Shown: positions 11,526-25,081, numbered from the stretch's first letter. The stretch: 64,000 bases of DNA from Cristatella mucedo (GCA_009760855.2 WPIO01000014.1:3340501-3404500); one strand, 5' to 3'. Numbers and translations are program-made. The notes: a model not told the origin generated them from the sequence alone.

Positions 11526-13859
11526 AGAGAAGAGACGCGTCATCTTTCGATAACTCGATATCCTGATTTGAAAGAGGAATAGAGACAGGGAGAGCGAGTG
11601 AGAGAGTGAGCCACTGCGCGTTCAGTAAACGACAGCGAATTTCAAAGGCGAGCGGCCATAGTCGAACTCCATCCGAATCAGGTACTGCCGGGGCGCGCTA
11701 GTCGTCTAAACGAGCCGCTCCTGTCGAGCGCCCCGAGCCGCTCGCGCGGACGCACATTCAGCAGCTACGTACATGCGGCGTTGGCGCTGCTGCTTACGTT
11801 GTAAGCGTCCTGGTCGTCGGCCTGCGTCAGCGCGGTTCTTGGATCCTGCCGGTCCGGAGCGTGGCTTTTCCGCGACACGGGGGAAGGCACAGTCGAGCTA
11901 CGCTATGGGCAGCCCCGGCTCCAGCCTGCACGGCCTCTGAATTAGCCAGGAGCGGGGAGATTGGCAACAATGCAGCGTGCTTTTACGATCGACCCACTGT
12001 ACCGCTTGCAGGCGACCAAACTTGGCTTGTCAAAGCCATCGCAAGGCTGACTACTGGCTTTCCATAACCACGTGCGGATTGTAGGTACAGCGAATGGTTG
12101 TCGCAATAGTAGTATAAACCGCCCGCGAAAGGCGAGCCAGAGATGTTCTCGCTGCTACACGAATCGTAAAAATAAGCTTGCACGGTCGCCGCACGAAGCT
12201 AGCGATGGACCAGAGCACTGAGCATTCTGAGCTCCGATGCGCGGCCCGCGTCGCTTCAAGGAAACTCAACGCTCAAGTCGAAACTCGCGCTAGTCTTCGC
12301 TGAGCAGTAGGACATTTCGATGTGCAAGCGCCGGTTGACTGCCTTGTTACTTCTGGCCGCTCAGGCCAAGCATTGCGGATGATGTGGGCAGTGGAAACGA
12401 GAATAGCGGCTCTACCTATAGAGGTTAGGGCAACTAATGCGGCATCATTTGTGCGGAGAGGCAGCTCACTTTCTGCCTTGAGCACGGTGCCCATAGCAGG
12501 CCGTTCAACATGGTCGCCAGCGTCTGTTCATGTTTGCGTTAAATAAACACGACGACGCGTATAGTTTTCATCTCGCAAGATTGACAAATGTAGAAAAATG
12601 CACTTGCTCGATGCGCGCATAAAATAAGGCACCCAAAAAATTAGGAAAATGCAATGAACGCCGGTAGCCAACCGACTTGCTCGATGCTGACTGCGCTCGC
12701 TCGTACCGCGCCAGAGCTTGGGAGCCTCGCGAGCTCGGGCGCCTCTGGCGGCTCTCGATTCAACGTGCACCCGCACGAGGGAGGTACGAAAAGGGTCGCC
12801 ACGATTCGTACGACCAGCGAACGTGCCCTAGACGGTAGGCGGGCGCAGTACTAACCGGGCATTTTAACGAATGCCCCGGTAGAATGCGGCCCATGAAACT
12901 TATAATTGGCCGCCGTTAGCGCTAACAGGATTGATTTGCGAACAGGTGCAGCTTAAGAGCGGCTGACGGAGCTGGGCGCCGGCGCTCCCGCCACCACTGA
13001 ACAATCGGCTGCCTCGCAATGGAGAAGCTTAGTCTCCGACCTTATACTCGGGTTTCGCAAGTAATGTACTGGTCTCGTAATGACTCATCAAAGTAGTCAA
13101 GAAACGCGAGGCCAGGAGGCAGGTGCTTTGCCTTAATTTGATTCTTTTGAAAAGGGCCTCTGCAGAAGCGACGCGCAGGTCCGACGTCTCGGTAGGATTT
13201 CCTTCTGCCACCAATGAAAGCAGTACAAATTACTTTCTTACTAAGAAAAAAGTCTAGCTAATTTCGAAGGATAGAAACTTACAAAGCCAAACCCAGAAAT
13301 GCAGTTACGAACAGGTAAACAAAAAAGATACTTCTCATGCAACCACAGTAAATTCTCAGTAAATTCTAATGAGACTGCGGTTACTGCGAAAGACGGCGCC
13401 ACATGCAAGAAATAAGTCAAGAAGACCGCCCGGCACCCTTACGTTTCCGCCATTCTCACTGCACAGAGTGCATCGTTAGTCAAGTGGAGAAAATGGAGAA
13501 TGCAAGAACAACGAAGGTATCGTGGCACGAACTCAAATATTGTTCTTCGCGCGACTCGTTCAAAACATTTCCACTAGCGAGAATGCGACAGCTTGACCGA
13601 ACGATCGTACCGCCGCCGCCGCCGTGAAGCATGAGGGACGGCGATATTGCTGCTTGGCGCCATTCAGATGCTGCATCCGCCTAAGTCTGATAGATAATAC
13701 TGAGAGCGCTGAAAGGAAATTGTTATTTAGGCAGCCATGCTCTCTCTGCCTTCACTTTTTAAAGATGGGAGCACGTTAAGTCCAAGAAACGTAATTTGCA
13801 GTACTCGAGGACACCGACTTTTGAAAGCAAATTTCCGAAATTTCTCGAATTTCCTCGCG
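11526..13859. other. Unassigned, GC-mixed
   Basis: About 2.3 kb. CpG-rich patches lie at about 11640-11960 and 12650-12860, and a short (CCG)4-5 tract at 13610-13624. Open frames are short and unlike known proteins. No SINE or LINE copy was recognised. Confidence 0.3.
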
Positions 13860-15513
13860 CTGCGCTCAGACGGTCGTTCAGACTATGCGAAGCGCCGCCG
13901 AGCGACGCGACATCCGCAAGCTGACACCGGATGGCCGCGGTCAAATGCGTAAGTCGCCGAGCGGATCTCGCTGCCGGTTTTCCTCCGCCTCGTTTTCTCC
14001 AAGGCGCCTCGGCGGCTCGGCAATCGTGCGGGCAGTCCATCCCGACCAGCTCGGCGCTCGCGACACGGCGGGACGGGACGGAACGGCCGGCCACGCCGGA
14101 TCGAGACGGAGGAGCGAACGCCGTCTGCTCGCAGCAGCTCGCAGGGGCGGAATATCGCGTTTTCGCTGCGAAGTCGCACACCGCCCCCTCCGGCGGCGTG
14201 CCAGTGCGCTTTCGCTCTCAGTCAGCACCGGGTCTACGCTCTACGCTCGGCTACCGCTCGCTCGGCTCCGCTTCCCCCGTAAAGACCGGCGGGCAGCGTT
14301 CGTGGCGCTGCGCCGGCCGCTCGACGCCCGGCTCGCTGCGACGCCCACCACTGACGCAGCCTTGGCGGCTGGCGGCGCGAGCTGGACGTCGAGCGAGCGG
14401 GCTGCGACTGGCGGCGTGGCGGCAGCACGCAGCGCCGCGGGCCCTCAGCCCCGATCCCGCACGCGCTAGCCGCGGGAGCGGCCGCGGGCGCCGTGCGGCC
14501 GCGCTGCTCGCCTGTCCTCAAAGCCACCGCCGCCGCCGTGGCCCGACTTACCCGTCGAACCTCTCTGACTGCGGTGGCGCCGTAGCTCGACTAGGCGCCG
14601 ACTGTGCTACGACGGCTAGGAAGCAGAGCGCCGCCATCGCCGCCGCTAGTATCGTCTGCCGCATCGAGCTGCAGGCCATTCGTTAGGCGGCTCCGCGAGC
14701 CGGAGCGTCGACTTTAGTCGGCTCGAGAGTGGCGGCTCCTCGAAACTCGATATGAACGCGGCCGGCGGTCAACCTGGTGGGAAGCTCTCTCGCGAAGCCT
14801 CCGCAGCCGCCGCCGCAACTAGCTCGCCGTCGTCGACTGGTCGGCCTTGTGATTTCTCACCTGAATATGCGGAAATCGCAGCAGCTGCTGAAAGCATATC
14901 CTACGTCTCCCGGCGCCAGCCAGCGAGTGGGAGTAGGAATGAGAAGACAACAAGTCGAGCGCGACAACGGCAAGCTCGAACGTCGCGCCACCACCACTGA
15001 CCCACTTCGGCGCTCCGGCACTAGCCGCGAACCGAGCGAAGCCAAAGCATGCGCTCAGTGAGGCACAGCCGCTCGAGGCGCGAAGCTTTATACGACGAGA
15101 GGCGGCACCGCGTACAAGCGCCAGCTGCGACCCGCGCGCTACCCGCCAAGGCCGCTCAACGTCCGCGCGGAAGGAGGCTGGGGGCGGGGCGAGGCTGGGG
15201 CTGGGCCACCCGATGCCGAGCCGGCGGCGCAGGTGCAGCGGACCCGCTTGTGGCTCCACCTTCCTCCCCTATGTGGGTGGGTACGCCCCGTACCGTATAG
15301 CCCAGTCGGGCAGTGCGCGCGCTGTGACCCCCATCCCGCCCCCTCAGCCCCGCAGCTGTTCGAGCGCTGACCCCGCAGCTGTTCGGGTCGTGCGGGCGGA
15401 GAGCTCCGCTACGCCCGCACTCCAAAGGGCGCCGCTAGCTAGGGCGAGCGCTCGCCGATGCGGTTTGCCGCGGGCGGATGTCGGTCGCGCCGGGGAGCAT
15501 TCGCCGTCGACCA

Positions 15514-15564
<51 letters not shown>

Positions 15565-15730
15565 AGCTGGGGCTTTGATCGGCCGAATGCAGTCCGAGCG
15601 AGCCCGGACCGAGTTATCGCTCCAGTGGCGGGGAGGGGGCCCGTTTGACGTCACGTGGTCTGCCGCAGCAGCGCCGCCACGTCTTCTCAGCGGCCCGAAC
15701 GAATTTCGGCCTTAGCCTTCCGCGGGAATT
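13860..15730. promoter_or_regulatory. CpG island, possible promoter region
   Basis: About 1.9 kb of very GC-rich, CpG-dense sequence with GGGGCGGGGC at about 15182-15191, other GC boxes, and a (GGC)17 tract. Long open frames in several frames on both strands (up to 251 codons) encode Arg/Ala/Pro-rich sequences with no domain and overlap one another, as expected from base composition alone. It may hold the promoter and 5' untranslated exon of a gene whose coding exons are not recognised here. Direction is unknown. Confidence 0.5.
15514..15564. repeat. (GGC)17 trinucleotide repeat
   Basis: Seventeen perfect GGC units within the CpG island. Depending on frame it would encode Ala or Gly (plus strand), but no supported gene includes it. 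Confidence 0.97.
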
Positions 15731-15984
15731 ACGTAGCCCGAAGCTAATTACGAGGGCGGGCTGTAATGGGTGTCTAGGGGTTTCGCGAGCATTGAAGTCT
15801 CTCCGTCCAATGCCGCGCCAATTCCATCCGACGCGCTAGTCCGGCCGAGTACACCGATGCAGTACTTTCAATAATGAGCAGCGCATATTTAGCTACGCGA
15901 GTCTCGGCGGCTTCTCGGCGGCGGCTGCGCGCCCGCACCGGCCACGCACACAGACAGACGAGGGAGAGATAGATAGATAGATAT

Positions 15985-16170
15985 AAAAAATAAAAAATAA
16001 ATGCTAGCTGATTTAACTGCCTCTATTGCAGAAGAAGAGCCTTAACGGCTATCGCCACCGCTTGCAGTGACGATGAAGGATTGACCACCGCAGGATTCGA
16101 ACCCATGACATCGGGACCGAGGTCGTGAAAAGCAACCGCCTTAACTAGTGGGCCATCACGGCTCACCAAT
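15985..16170 (-). mobile_element. SINE family B copy
   Basis: Minus-strand copy. The exact B box appears as GGATTCGAACCC on the plus strand at about 16092-16103. The tail region contains GCCTTAACGGCTATCGCC and GCTTGCAGTG, and the element ends in an A/T-rich AGCTGATTTAACTGCCTC segment plus AAATAAA-type repeats. Confidence 0.85.
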
Positions 16171-16180
16171 GATCGAGAGA

Positions 16181-16183
<3 letters not shown>

Positions 16184-16246
<63 letters not shown>
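16184..16246. repeat. (GA)n microsatellite
   Basis: About 31 GA units with one interruption near 16183. Confidence 0.97.
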
Positions 16247-16247
<1 letters not shown>

Positions 16248-16501
16248 GCGGAGAGACAGAGAATATTTTGCAGGTAACGAATGGTAGCCCTCTTGCTATT
16301 GCGAGATTACTCGATGTGCATTCGTTTGTGCTGACTTCGCGTTTTCTTCAGCAGCCGTCAGCGATTAGTAACGTTTACATTGTAGTTTTGGCTAGGCTAT
16401 CAAAAATATCAATTAAGCTACTATAGCCGGTCATGAAAACGATTGCACGGTTGATAGACGCATCCAAGAGGTTCAGCCTAGTGACTCCTTCGCTGATGGA
16501 G
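16247..16501. other. Nothing recognised
   Basis: About 255 bp between the GA tract and a LINE fragment, with no recognised content. Confidence 0.3.
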
Positions 16502-17240
16502 CTACAATAATAATAATATTAATAATGAGACATTTGTATAGCACATCAAGAGAACTAAATATCTTTCTGGATACTTTACGTAACTCAGGAGAAAGCATGT
16601 CAATTGGCTAGTGATAACATGTAAAGTATCAGCATTTTAAGTACAAGAAGGACGATTCACATGGACCCAGAAAATAATAGGAAGAGCTGGTCTGCTTTTA
16701 GCATCTTTTTAAATGTCATTAAGTCAGCAGATGTGATGTCAGTTGCGTATGAGTTCCCGGCTTTGGTAGCATAAACAATTAGGTCATGCTCTGATAAAGA
16801 TTTGAGGTTGGTTAGAGGAACAGCTAAACGACTTGGTCAGAAGAGCTGGTGGTACGGTGCGTAGCCTGATCGGGAAGTAGTTCTGATAGGAAGGTCGGAG
16901 TATGAGAATGAAGGGACTTTAAAGTGAGTAACAAAATTATGAAAACGATATGCTGCGAGATAAATAGCCTGTGCAAACGGTGAGATATGATGTAATGGGA
17001 CAAATTTGATACACGTCCACGACAGACAAGCCTCACTGCGCGTATACGAATGACAAGCCTGGCTGCACATTTTTGCTGCGACTGCAATCGGCTTATTGCA
17101 CTGGCCGGACGACCTGAAAGTTATGAGTCCAGAAGCCAAGACAGGATCTCACAAATGCTTTGACCAACTTGGATTTTTTATCCCTGTTTATATTATACCA
17201 AATTCTTGCAATATCACGTAACTGAAAGGCTCCTGGTTGA
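16502..17240 (-). mobile_element. L2-type LINE fragment, decayed
   Basis: Minus-strand fragment covering the C-terminal half of the ORF and the 3' end. It starts (3') at an AATAATAATATTAATAAT tail, then hairpin remnant, the conserved 3' untranslated region, and the ORF end with DLL.DQA.HRTT and HHISPF. Several frameshifts. Confidence 0.8.
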
Positions 17241-17868
17241 GCAACGGATGAGTTAAGCTCTTACTCTGACCAACAAGGCCCGCTATGGTTAACTACTCCA
17301 CACCCACGCTCATCTGCTGCACCAGTTTCATCCTCATCACTTCCTCAGGCTCTCCGTGGGCAGTAAATTTGCTCTTCCATTCTCACTTGAAGACTGTTGG
17401 AAATAAACTACCTTTGCCCATCAGGTCCTAGAGAGTGGAACTCATTTACAAAGTTCTTGTGAAAGAAATCATCTCTCCTGCTGCCAACTTTATTTCCAAT
17501 CATCTTGCACCGCCGTCTCTTCCATGCCGCTCAGTCCTTTGTTTGCTCGTCTGACTAAGCTAAGCCGCTAGATTCCTCTTCGTTGCCTGCGATGGAGTCT
17601 GTCTACTACAACTTTCGAACCGGAAACCACGTAGGTCTCGGTCGCACGTGCCTACGCTGGTTGGCTGAATGACGTCGATTCCAGCGTCACCCGATGGCCT
17701 CTCTGATGCTGGGTCATTACGATGGCTTAAGCATTTGCATAGGGCCATAGGGGAAGTCGTCACGCTGGACCCGGTTGGCTGGTAGTAGGAGCTGCTGGTG
17801 TTCGCAATTAAGGTGTTGTCAATTAGCTGGTAACGAGCCGAGGTGCAATGCACAGGCTCCGCCGCTGA

Positions 17869-17909
17869 GCAGCAGCAGCAGTAGCAGCAGCAGCAGCAGA
17901 AGCAGCAGC
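17869..17909. repeat. (CAG)n trinucleotide repeat, interrupted
   Basis: About 13 CAG-type units with TAG and AAG interruptions. Not inside a supported gene. Confidence 0.9.
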
Positions 17910-18336
17910 GGATGAAAAAATCGGACAACACGGTCGCTCTGCGGAGCCCGGGGTTGCTAACACATCGATTTCTATAGCCTCGGCTGGGCTCACTGTAAAG
18001 GGCAACTGCTCTTTTGTGAATCATCTTGCTTGCTGAGGTGTTCGAGAGCGGTCCGACATTCACTCTCATCGCAGCGATCGATACTTGGAACAGTTTGACA
18101 AGCAGCTGATTGCCAGCCAATATTTACGGACTCAGATGGTCTCAGGAAGACGTTGCAGTGTGCATACATGCTCGACAGGTTCATACGAGACCCGAGACCG
18201 CCAATGTCGGCGGGTAGCGCAGAGCTAACGCTCGCTGCTAGTAAATAGCGGCGAGCTAGCAAATTTTCGCACCAACGAGCGTCTAATAGTGCTCACCCTC
18301 GGTTACTGCTTGAGCAGCAGACTTATTTGAGAATTG

Positions 18337-18347
18337 CCCCCCCCCCC
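18337..18347. repeat. Poly-C tract
   Basis: Run of 11 C directly before a SINE-like head. Confidence 0.9.
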
Positions 18348-18348
18348 G

Positions 18349-18560
18349 GCCTTAGCCAAGCGGTGTGGCGCTGGCACTTGACGACTCAAATGGTGGCTCT
18401 GCAGCAGGCAACATTATGTATCGCCTCTCTGCAAGTGAGGCGATACAGAATGTTGCCTGCTGCATGTATATACTACCACTGCAAGTGAGGTGATAGCCGC
18501 CGAGGTTCGTCTGCCGCTAATCGCCGGTTAATGAGGCTGCTGAATTAGCTAATTTTTATT
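18349..18560 (+). mobile_element. SINE family B-like element with snap-back palindrome
   Basis: A tRNA-like head (GGCCTTAGCCAAGCGGTGTGG, A-box-like) leads into a 27-bp inverted repeat (18401-18427 and 18437-18463, 26 of 27 bases paired, 9-nt loop). The family B tail follows (CACTGCAAGTGAGGTGATAGCC, then GAGGCTGCTGAATTAGCTAA). The palindrome replaces the normal middle of the SINE. Confidence 0.6.
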
Positions 18561-19795
18561 TTACTGGACTAACGCTCGTTGAATCAAAGTACAAAGGATG
18601 TGGAAAATAATAGTAACTCTGATTCTGCGTCAGATAGTTCTGATCTCGTGCAATACCCGCTCGGTCTGCGCAGAGTCATGTCTCTGACAGTTCTGGCTTT
18701 TTGCGTCTGCTGATCACCTTGAAATGTTTGCACTGGATATTTGCTATTTATTTCTTAATTTTACTAAATGACTTTCTCTAGCTCTTTTAATTTGGCTATT
18801 TTATCGTGTATACAGCTAGATCCCAGTATAATTCCGCAAACCTCTCTGGGGGTTGTATACATATTTCGGCGGAAATCAGAAAAGACGACTCAAATATGCT
18901 CGTTAAATAGGAATTTCGCCGCTAGGAAAACCAGGGAAATGGAAAGGCAAACAGGAAACACCGGCTTTATTTTCGTGGCTCTTGTATGGATATACTAGCA
19001 GTGGTGCAGCTAACGCAAAAGCGCCTTCAGATAATTGAAATGACGTGAGCTTCTAGCGGAGGCTAACCAAATTTACTGGTTCCACAATGGGAGAGCACGC
19101 ACCTTGAGCATCCACGGCATGGCATCAGGACCCAAGATTTGAATTCCATTTGCTTTTATACTTCAGCTAAGCCGACGCGCTTGAAAAAATCCGAAATCTG
19201 TCTGCTATTGATACCGCAAATCTTTTGAATTGCTGCATGCTGTAGAATTTCTTTCGTTATCCCCAATTTATTCATACATCGTTGAGCTTACCGCAGCATC
19301 CGAAGCACTCGAAGTTAGTAGTTCACGGAGCTTATCGTGAAAGTCACTTAAAAAAGGTTTTAATGGCTTATTTCATATCGAAAGTACATTGCCATAACGT
19401 CCGCTAAGTTGATTACGGTGCCTTATATAGGTATACAACAGTTGATCTATGCAGTTTTCCTGGCATTTCAGCATTTCATTTCAAGCAACCGTAAAGGGCA
19501 TTTTGACTGTAGGTTTACCGAGATGAACGTTTTAGGCTTTCTGAGAAGTTCAGAAAAGGTACTTAAGCCGGTACAGGCTCTGTGGTTGGCACAACGACGC
19601 ACATTTTTGTATGCAGATCCAAATATAGCTGCCGCCTCTCGTGCATATCAGTGGAGACGAACCGTCCTGCAAGATGTGTTTACTTGGACTGTGAGGGCCA
19701 TCGCAGTGCATCATAATCTAAGATAAGAACTCCGGTATTAATTACAACAGTAATTAGGCATTTTATGTCACTGATAGATCTAAATTACCAGAGTT
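18561..19795. other. Unassigned
   Basis: About 1.2 kb. A plus-strand frame at 19409-19726 is open for 105 codons without recognisable domain or splice support. Nothing else seen. Confidence 0.3.
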
Positions 19796-19955
19796 TTAGC
19801 TCAGGAGTAAGGTGCTTGAACTTTAGGCGCAGGTCTCGGGTTCGAGTCCTATTGCTGACAATTTTTACTGCTCGCCGAAGGAGAATAACAGCCACTTTAG
19901 GCGCTTCTGTTGGTAAGTGAATTATGCTGAAGAATTAGTTGACCTTTCTTTTAAC
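19796..19955 (+). mobile_element. Diverged SINE family B copy
   Basis: TTTTAGCTCAGGAGTAAGGTGC head, a GGGTTCGAGTCC B box at about 19839-19850, and a decayed tail with GCGCTTCTGTTGG and AGTTGACCTTTCTTTT ending. Confidence 0.6.
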
Positions 19956-20027
19956 CGGTTTCTAAGGATCGCGTACTGGCTCAAACAGAAGCATACCGAG
20001 TTAACAGTGATGACAATACAAATGGGT

Positions 20028-20704
20028 TCATACGTTTGTGATATCCCGTCTTGACTTCTGTAAGTCACTGCTTGCTGGTCTACCGGCCTGGCTTGTTTGT
20101 CGTGAGCGTTGCGTTTGCCACATCACACCACTTATCGCCGACCTGCACTGGCTCCGAGTCAAGCAAAGCATCGACCTTAAGGTTTTGTCACTCGCTTTTA
20201 GGTCCCTTCATTCTTTCGCTCCAGCCTACCGATCAGATCTATTCCCTCCCCGCTAGGCTAAGCAACATACCGCCCTCTTTTCGCAAGCTAACTGTTTACC
20301 CATACCTCGTACAAATCTCAAATCCTTTGGAGGCCGTGCCTTTAGTTCGTATGCTCACAAAGCCTGGAACTCACTCCGAATTGCGTCACGACATCCCCTG
20401 ACTTGACCACATTTAAAAAGAAACTAAAAATGCATCTATTTATCACAGCATTTAGTGGGTCCCTGTGATTTGTCCTTTTTGCGCTTATGCCTGCTGAAAC
20501 TGTGCATGCTGCCACTAACCACACGTGCATGCTGACCCAGTGCATTTCACCCCTTACTATGTTATTCTTGTTGTTTATTGAGCTTGCTACCACTAACTAT
20601 TCGATCGTGCTTTTTTCAGCAAATGTAAAGTGCCTAGAAAGAGATTGAGTTCTCTGAGGGTGCTATATCATAGGTATTATTAATAGTATTGTTATTATTA
20701 TTAT
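20028..20704 (+). mobile_element. 5'-truncated L2-type LINE copy
   Basis: Begins in the SRLDFC region, has an internal deletion of roughly 45 bp before LVCRER, then runs through HITPLIADLHWL, the ORF end, and the 3' region with hairpin (AAAGTGCC.. variant) and a TTATTA tail at about 20676-20704. Frameshifts break the ORF near 20256. Confidence 0.9.
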
Positions 20705-20859
20705 TAGGAGGTGCATCGCACATAAGCATATTTAGGACTATTTACAGAAACGAAATTAAGGCTGCATGGAACATATTTTAGTTCACTAAAAATGTATTCA
20801 ATTCAGAAGATGTCACGATATCTGTAGAGAGTTCCTGGCTTAAGGCGTATACTTCCGGA

Positions 20860-20990
20860 CTTTAGCCGAGTTGTAATGTGCTCGAACTCACACGACCCAG
20901 GTCGTGGGTTCGAGTCTTGCAGCAGGCAATTTATTATTTCTAGCTGCAAGCGAGATTGAAGGCTACAGGACTCTTTTGCTCATTTAAAAC
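20860..20990 (+). mobile_element. Diverged SINE family B copy
   Basis: ACTTTAGCCGAGTTGTAATGTG head and a GTGGGTTCGAGTCTTGCAG B-box region near 20911-20924, then GCTGCAAGCGAGATTGAAGG tail remnants. Immediately followed by a minus-strand LINE remnant. Confidence 0.6.
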
Positions 20991-20999
20991 TGAGATTAT

Positions 21000-21245
21000 T
21001 GAATTAATTTATTCTTAATTCTTTTAAGCGAGCTGAAGGCACCATCTCCATACAGTTTGAGGTTGGCTAGAGTCACAATTAAATGACCTAAGTCAGAGGA
21101 GCCGCTGGTTCGAGGGGTCAGAGGTGAGGTCTTAAGTGAAAGCATTTCAGATAGACGAGTGGGATGAAGAGAATGAAGGAGCCTATAAATTGAGTGAGTG
21201 ACATGACCTGATGTCGATGAGCTGATTGCTGGAGAACGCTGCAAA
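21000..21245 (-). mobile_element. Old L2-type LINE remnant
   Basis: Minus strand, ORF C-terminal region only: the TCTCCATACAGTTTGAGGTT stretch (reverse of the K-x-YGD-x-AF region) and the GAATGAAGGAGCCTATAAA stretch (YRLLHSLHP on the minus strand). No tail left. Confidence 0.6.
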
Positions 21246-21354
21246 GAAGTGGGGTAACATCCCACTATTGACCATTCATGACTGACGTACCTAGCAGCTC
21301 AGTATTGAACCATCGTAAAGCATCTTCTTGCCCAGACAGAAAGACTTGGAAGTA

Positions 21355-22824
<1,470 letters not shown>

Positions 22825-23130
22825 AACCACATTTAAAAGGAACCTAAAAACACACCTATTTAAGACAGCATTTAGTGGGTCCCTGTGATTCGTCCTTGAT
22901 GTGCTTATGCGTGCTGACACTGTGCATGCTGCCACTAACCACATTTGCATGCTGACCCTGTGCATGTCACCCCTAACCAAATTATTCATTTCGTTTGTTT
23001 TTCAAGCATGATTTTACTTACCATTCAATTGCATTTCACTTTACAGCAAATGTAAAGCGCCTAGAGAGAGATTAAGTTCTCTGAGGGCGCTTTATCAAGT
23101 GAATTATTATTATTATTATTATTATTATTA
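22825..23130 (+). mobile_element. LINE 3' tail, 5'-truncated copy
   Basis: Contains only the last 60 bp of the ORF, the 3' untranslated region, the hairpin (AAAGCGCCTAGAGAGAGATT..GGGCGCTTT) and a TTA tail. Very close to the near-complete copy, so recent. Confidence 0.95.
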
Positions 23131-23203
23131 AATTGGGAAAATTTTAATGGGAAACCAGCCAGTAAAAATACCCACAGTAAGAATATATAACCATTTGTCA
23201 CGG

Positions 23204-24396
23204 TCAGGGCTCTGTGCTAGGTCCGGCCCTTTTCACCGTTTATACTCTCCCTCTCGCTGATGTGATTGCCAAGCACAATCCAGGCTTTCACTTCTATGCG
23301 GATGACACTCAGTTGTACCTTTGCTTTGATCCGTCCCAGCCTTCGAGCACCTCAAATTCTCTCAACTCACTTGCTGCATGCATTGATGACATCCGATCAT
23401 GGATGGCAGCAAATTTTCTAAAACTAAACGATGATAAAACTAACTTACTAGTTATGGGCAAACCTAGTGTTATTCAGAAATTGGAAAGGCTGACTTTCAA
23501 AATTGGCTCTGCCAGCATATCTCCAGTTGCATCAGCTCGAAATCTAGGTGTCATATTCCAAAGCGACCTCTCGTTAGACGACCACATCAGCTCCACAGTC
23601 AAATCAGCCTATTTTCAGCTTCATAACATTGCTAAAATTTGGGCTTGTTTAGATAAGGATACCACGTCCAAGTTGGTCCATGCATTCGTGACATCTCGTC
23701 TCGACTTCTGCAACTCACTGCTTACTGGCCTACCAGCATGTGCGATCAGGCGATTGCAGCTGGTGCAAAACTGCGCAGCTAGGCTTGTCTGTCGTGAGCG
23801 TCGCAGTTGCCACATTACTCCACTTCTCGCCGACCTGCACTGGTTACCAGTCAAGCAACGGATTGACTTCAAGGTTTTGTCGCTCACTTTTAGGTCTCTT
23901 CATTCTATGGCTCCAGCCTATCTTTCAGATATACTACCCCATCAGGCAAAGCATCGTACCACTCGCTTTTCGGAATCCAACAGTCTAGAAATACCTCGTA
24001 CAAACCTTAAATCCTTTGGAGACCGTGCATTTAGCTCGTATGCTCCCACAGCCTGGAACTCCCTCCCGACCTGCATCAGAACATCCCCTGACCTGACCAC
24101 ATTTAAAAGAAACTTAAAAACATACCTATTTAGGACCGCATTTAGTGGGTCCGTGTGATTCGTCCTCGATGTGCTTATGCGTGCTGACACTGTTCATGCT
24201 GCCACTAACCACATTTGTATGCTGACCCAGTGCATGTAACCCCTAACCATGTTATTCATTTTGTTTGTTTTTCAAGCATGATTTTACTTACTATTCTATT
24301 GCGTATCACTTTGCAGCAAATGTAAAGCGCCTAGAAAGGGATTAAGTTCTCTGAGGGCGCTTTATCAAGTGCAATATTATTATTATTATTATTATT
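23204..24396 (+). mobile_element. 5'-truncated L2-type LINE with intact frame
   Basis: A 1.19-kb copy that starts within the RT domain at GSVLGPALF and runs through the 3' hairpin to a TTATTA tail. Only 73 bp separate it from the previous LINE tail. It is very similar to the 7855-9060 region but carries the Ser-Leu-Asn-Ser-Leu-Ala-Ala segment near 23360-23380 that the larger copy lacks. Confidence 0.95.
23214..24158 (+). pseudogene. LINE reverse transcriptase, C-terminal part, uninterrupted
   Basis: A frame of 314 codons without stops: [11 protein letters not shown] catalytic box, [45 protein letters not shown], and the terminal [17 protein letters not shown] and [14 protein letters not shown]. 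The N-terminal half of the protein, including the endonuclease, is missing by 5' truncation, so it cannot be autonomous. The open frame marks a recent insertion from an active master copy. Confidence 0.9.
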
Positions 24397-25081
24397 TGGA
24401 CAATGCACGCATTCCTAGACTACAACTTCCTTTGCTTCGGCTACTAATTACTATTAGGGTGTAAGGGCAGATTGCCACAGGCAAGGGACACAAAAAGCTC
24501 GCTAGCTTCTTGACAAGGTAGATTGAACAATTGAGGTATTTGTTTCTCTACGTAAATTTAGTTTTAATTGAAACTAGTCTGACATGTAGCCCTGTGATTT
24601 TTCTAGCAGGTTCTGAGCGTCACGGGATCTGTATCTGGATTTTAAGTCTCTGATATTTACCTTGCCATTACTCTTTCACAAGTAATTTACAGAAGTAAGT
24701 GATAAAACCATGAGGTACCAGCCGTTTTTGCTCCTAACTCTGTGCTAAATCGTACGGTACTTTCCTTCCACTATATTCCTAGATCAGTCCAAGCCCGTCC
24801 AATGAATCCCACCCGGTCTAGTTGGTTTTGGGCTGTGTGACAATAATGCTTTCGCCAAATAATTAACCCGGCGATTGAAAATATATTTAGCTGACTAAAT
24901 CAGGGGAAATTATTACTCTCAAATTAAATCCGATCTATTTAGGAAGTGAAAATGTGTGGCCCAGTTGAAAAAGCATAGTTAAAAATATGTTGACCTGGTC
25001 TCAGCTTGTAAAGAGCATAATGGAAAGAAATATTGACTAGCACTTCGCCTAGGGACTAGGACCACGTGAAAAACAACTTAC
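24397..25081. other. Nothing recognised
   Basis: About 685 bp. No repeats or coding exons recognised on either strand. Confidence 0.3.

Larger units (their letters stand above)
17241..18348. other. Unassigned; contains (CAG)n tract
   Basis: About 1.1 kb. A minus-strand frame from 18120 to 17560 is open for 186 codons but includes a Cys run from the triplet repeat at 17869-17909 and resembles nothing known. Positions 17290-17480 may be a very old retroelement fragment (weak LESGTH-like ending), not called. Confidence 0.3.

Noticed and set aside
13885-14686. Overlapping open frames of 194 and 251 codons on the plus strand
   Set aside because: GC-rich sequence lowers stop frequency. Both strands and several frames are open, the products are Arg/Ala/Pro-rich and no domain is recognised.
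17560-18120. Minus-strand open frame of 186 codons with a Cys run
   Set aside because: The Cys run comes from the CAG-type triplet tract; the rest matches no domain and lacks splice or start support.
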